Below are positions 35,103 through 37,409 of a DNA stretch of 37,409 nt, piece by piece (position 1 is the first letter of the stretch; every line of letters begins with the position of its first letter). The DNA comes from Mycogone perniciosa (lineage: Eukaryota; Ascomycota; Sordariomycetes; Hypocreales; Hypocreaceae), in NCBI GenBank assembly GCA_025331125.1, contig JAOALB010000235.1:1-37409 (forward strand), given 5' to 3'. The position numbers and the translations under genes were made by a program. The notes below the pieces were generated by a model that was given only the letters and a program-made list of their open reading frames with translations, was not told the DNA's origin and made no database searches.

Positions 35103-35741
35103 CTTTTACATCATGATAGCATAATGTCAGGTGGTATTGGTGCCTTCGTCGGATAAAGTCGGTCCAGTCGTTGGGGTAATTAGAAATTGGGTATGCAAAG
35201 GAGTCAGAGATCTTCTGCTGTTACTACCCCATACATTGGTTGCATTCTTACGCCCGCATTGTTAAGACCATGGCAATGTCCCGATAGGATCAGCAAGCCA
35301 TGAACAGGGATGGCTGACAGAGTCGTACGGGTTTCTCGGGTCCAGACTTCCAAACCCACAGCACATACACCTTTAAGGCCAGAAAATTGTGATGATATCG
35401 ATCGAGATCGAAGCCGTATACATTTATAGTCATTCATACTTTCAACAAACACAATGATTCTCAATGGAAGAACCCGTAAGATTTTGGCGATTGTGACTCT
35501 GGAGGACTCCGTACATGATCTCGTATTACCTACTGCGTATGGTGTGCAAATAACGTCGCCTTTTTGGGCCACTTTAGCCGTTCATATAATCAATGGTGTT
35601 TTGCAACGGGGGAGGGGTCAGTTGCGCACCCCACAACTTTTCACAGGCGTCTGGAAGAATTGCTGGCTTTATACGTCGTAATATGTCCAGGATGAGAAAG
35701 GCAAACGACCGTATAATATGCGTGAGACATATCTATTCCGT
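35103..35741. other. Region upstream of the prenyltransferase, no gene recognised
   Basis: Ordinary composition. The longest open frames here (for example 35204-35572 on the minus strand, and overlapping plus-strand ones) give sequences with no motif I recognise, and they overlap each other. It probably contains the promoter of the prenyltransferase gene. Confidence 0.5.
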
Positions 35742-35773
35742 CAACTGGTCTGCAAAAAAAGCGGGACCGCAAA
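35742..35773 (+). repeat. Left terminal inverted repeat of the MITE-like element
   Basis: Starts CAACTGGTCTGC and ends GGGACCGCAAA. It differs from the right repeat at three positions. Confidence 0.75.
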
Positions 35774-35942
35774 AGGTTTTGAATTACAAATATAGCCTTA
35801 AAGAGCATTTAAAAATTGTTAAAAAATTCCATAATATCAAAGTATTTTTAAGCGTTTTATCTAATTTCTTAAAGAAATTTACTCCTCTATTCTAGTACTT
35901 CTGTGACTGATTACTTATCGAGCAATTTGCGGGGAAATGTGC

Positions 35943-35974
35943 TTTGCGGTCCCTCTATTTTTGCAGACCGGTTG
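35943..35974 (-). repeat. Right terminal inverted repeat of the MITE-like element
   Basis: Reverse complement starts CAACCGGTCTGC and ends GGGACCGCAAA. Confidence 0.75.
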
Positions 35975-37341
35975 TCCGTACTCGTTCCGCTAATGTTGTG
36001 TTGATCAAAGTGTCCATCCGAATTGCCGAACCCTGTCCATCCAATGGTAAGACTGGCATAGCAACTTGGTATGGGGCACTGATTCGGTTCCACATTCTGG
36101 TACTTTACCCCTGCTTAGTGGTATTTTACCCGACTCTACCGAGAATTTGCCTGATACTACTCGTACACCAAGTTCTCGGGCTTTTTTATGGGTCAAATTA
36201 CGAAAGCCTGAATCTAAAGTTAGAGAAGAATGGCAGAATGAGTACTCCGTACGAAGTCGTATTATTCTGTGTCTCTTATCCATCTTTGTGGGGTAGCGGG
36301 ACGGAACAGGTCATTAAACTACAATATTTTTGTCATCTTCTCGTCATGATGTTGTCTGAAGCCATATTTACACATGTCTGGACGGGCAAATTTGAATCCT
36401 ACAAGCTGACAAACACGAACATTCCCATCCATCGTGCAATCATGAATGGAGTGCTCTGTAAAGTGCCGGAGTGAGCCGCACCAGCTAGCCATCCCGTCGG
36501 AAGAGCTCCACTGAGTAAATTGCAAAGTGGATATTGGTCAAGCAAGGGTCATGTCATCGGGCATATCTATGTACTCGTAAATAGGCTGGCCGGGGAGCAT
36601 CCGTGGACCTTGATACGAACAAAAGATGTCAAAGCGGCTCATAGAGGTTCGTACAATCGAAGCGCTCAAAGCCTCCTATGATAAAACAAAACGCAACGCG
36701 TTACGCGACAGCTAAGCGATGGTGGAGAAACGTATCGGGTGAATGAATGACCAAACTGGATACTACGGGTAAGTTCGGGGGTATCAGACTGCGACTATTC
36801 TCGGAAAGATTATGTGGCAAGAAATATGGACCGAACATTTTTGTCCTCAGGTCCTCAGACCCAGAGAAGCTGCGAAGTTTCCAACTCCTAGGGCGCAGTG
36901 GGCACTGTAGGAGTGGTGTTCCCAAGTTTTGACAGTTGACTCTAACCTTAATATCAACTCTTACATGCCAAAGGGCTCTAGATTGCCAGTGCCCACAAGG
37001 CGCGCTTACGCTACAGTTCCCCCAGGGCTCCGTTCTCAGATAAGCCCTCAAGGCCGTTGTACAACTACCGTCCCTAAAGCCCAGTATAGAGCCTGGCATG
37101 TTCGGCCGGCTACCCGCAAACGTTGTCTCGGCGTTGCGAATCGCGATAGCATTACTCCGTATGCCGCATAGCATATAAGGTCACAGTGTGGTGGGCTCGA
37201 GCACATCTTTGTGGATTTTGGTCCGACATATTAATAACATGGGGTTCTGATATACCGGGTGGATCCGGCTCTGCACTGACCGGAATAACCGTGGTTGAGG
37301 TCGGAGATAGATGTTTGTTTGTCCGACTATATAGACCAACT
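35975..37341. other. Gene-free or unrecognised region at the right end
   Basis: About 1.4 kb of ordinary composition. Open frames of 60-176 codons occur on both strands and overlap one another (for example 35944-36474 plus and 36701-37174 minus). None has a recognisable domain, and overlaps of this kind are common in sequence with few stops. A TATA-like word (CTATATAGA) at 37327-37335 could belong to a gene beginning to the right. The nonamer TACTCCGTA occurs at 36243 and 37153. Confidence 0.45.
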
Positions 37342-37361
37342 GGGGGGGGGGGGGGGGGGGG

Positions 37362-37407
<46 letters not shown>

Positions 37408-37409
37408 CG
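37342..37409. other. Terminal G homopolymer, probable artefact
   Basis: 68 bases, all G except C at 37362 and 37408, close the window. It is not a telomere repeat. Long terminal poly-G is typical of no-signal calls in two-colour short-read sequencing carried into a contig end. Confidence 0.75.

Larger units (their letters stand above)
35742..35974. mobile_element. MITE-like element with 32-bp terminal inverted repeats (233 bp)
   Basis: The ends 35742-35773 and 35943-35974 are inverted copies with 29 of 32 bases matching: core GGTCTGCAAAAA, then GGGACCGCAAA after a short variable part. The middle (about 35775-35900) is AT-rich and non-coding. Short length, long inverted ends and absence of a transposase point to a non-autonomous DNA transposon. 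The GC-rich TIR with A-runs is reminiscent of Tc1/mariner Fot1/pogo-type elements, but this is only resemblance. A clear target duplication was not found; the right end is followed by TCCGTA. Confidence 0.7.

Noticed and set aside
35204..35572. A 122-codon minus-strand frame upstream of the prenyltransferase
   Set aside because: No domain, signal or membrane pattern, and it overlaps another frame. It is more likely promoter sequence.
35944..36474. A 176-codon plus-strand frame as a protein gene
   Set aside because: It overlaps minus-strand frames of similar length, starts inside the right inverted repeat of the MITE-like element, and shows no motif I recognise.
36701..37174. A 157-codon minus-strand frame as a protein gene
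   Set aside because: No recognisable domain, an atypical composition rich in S, R, C and P, and competing frames on the other strand over the same bases. It is probably a chance open frame.
37342..37409. The G tract as a telomere or quadruplex element
   Set aside because: It is a homopolymer without TTAGGG units at the very end of the window. An artefact is more likely.

Overview
The window looks like the genome of a filamentous ascomycete (Pezizomycotina) with a sharp two-part organisation. Positions 1 to about 33,130 are extremely AT-rich, with pervasive C-to-T and G-to-A transitions, TA-rich runs and coding frames full of stop codons. This is the signature of repeat-induced point mutation (RIP). 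From about 33,130 to the end, base composition is ordinary and the sequence holds one intact gene. Genus cannot be assigned from the sequence.

The AT-rich part is a nest of Ty3/gypsy chromovirus LTR retrotransposons. I infer six insertions. F (1-4005, +) is the 3' part of family 1. E (4477-10923, -) is a full-length element of another family with ~218-bp LTRs. A (14017 to ~22585, -) is a 5'-truncated family 2 element. B (14864-21010, +) is a full-length family 1 element inserted into A, with two 172-bp LTRs. D (~22586-33344, +) is a 5'-truncated family 2 element joined head-to-head to A. C (25743-33248, -) is a full-length family 2 element with two 359-bp LTRs, inserted in the LTR of D with an exact CTATA target duplication. 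RT, RNase H, integrase and chromodomain remnants can be read through the mutations. Spacers at 4006-4476 and 10924-14016 have no recognisable content apart from a less degraded island at about 13541-14016.

The most interesting signal in the repeats is an extra gene relic on the strand opposite pol. It lies between the chromodomain end of pol and the 3' LTR, tail-to-tail with pol, in all three family 2 elements (C, A and D). In C it is a 115-codon frame with a coiled-coil-like start, preceded by an intron-like branch site and acceptor.

The ordinary-composition part carries an intact intronless UbiA-family prenyltransferase (34001-35011, -) of the COQ2-like type used in fungal meroterpenoid synthesis. 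It also carries a 233-bp MITE-like element with 32-bp terminal inverted repeats (35742-35974) and about 1.4 kb with no recognisable gene. The window ends in a long G homopolymer that is probably an assembly or sequencing artefact. RIP stops inside the outermost LTR rather than at its edge, so about 200 bp of repeat next to the gene side is unmutated.
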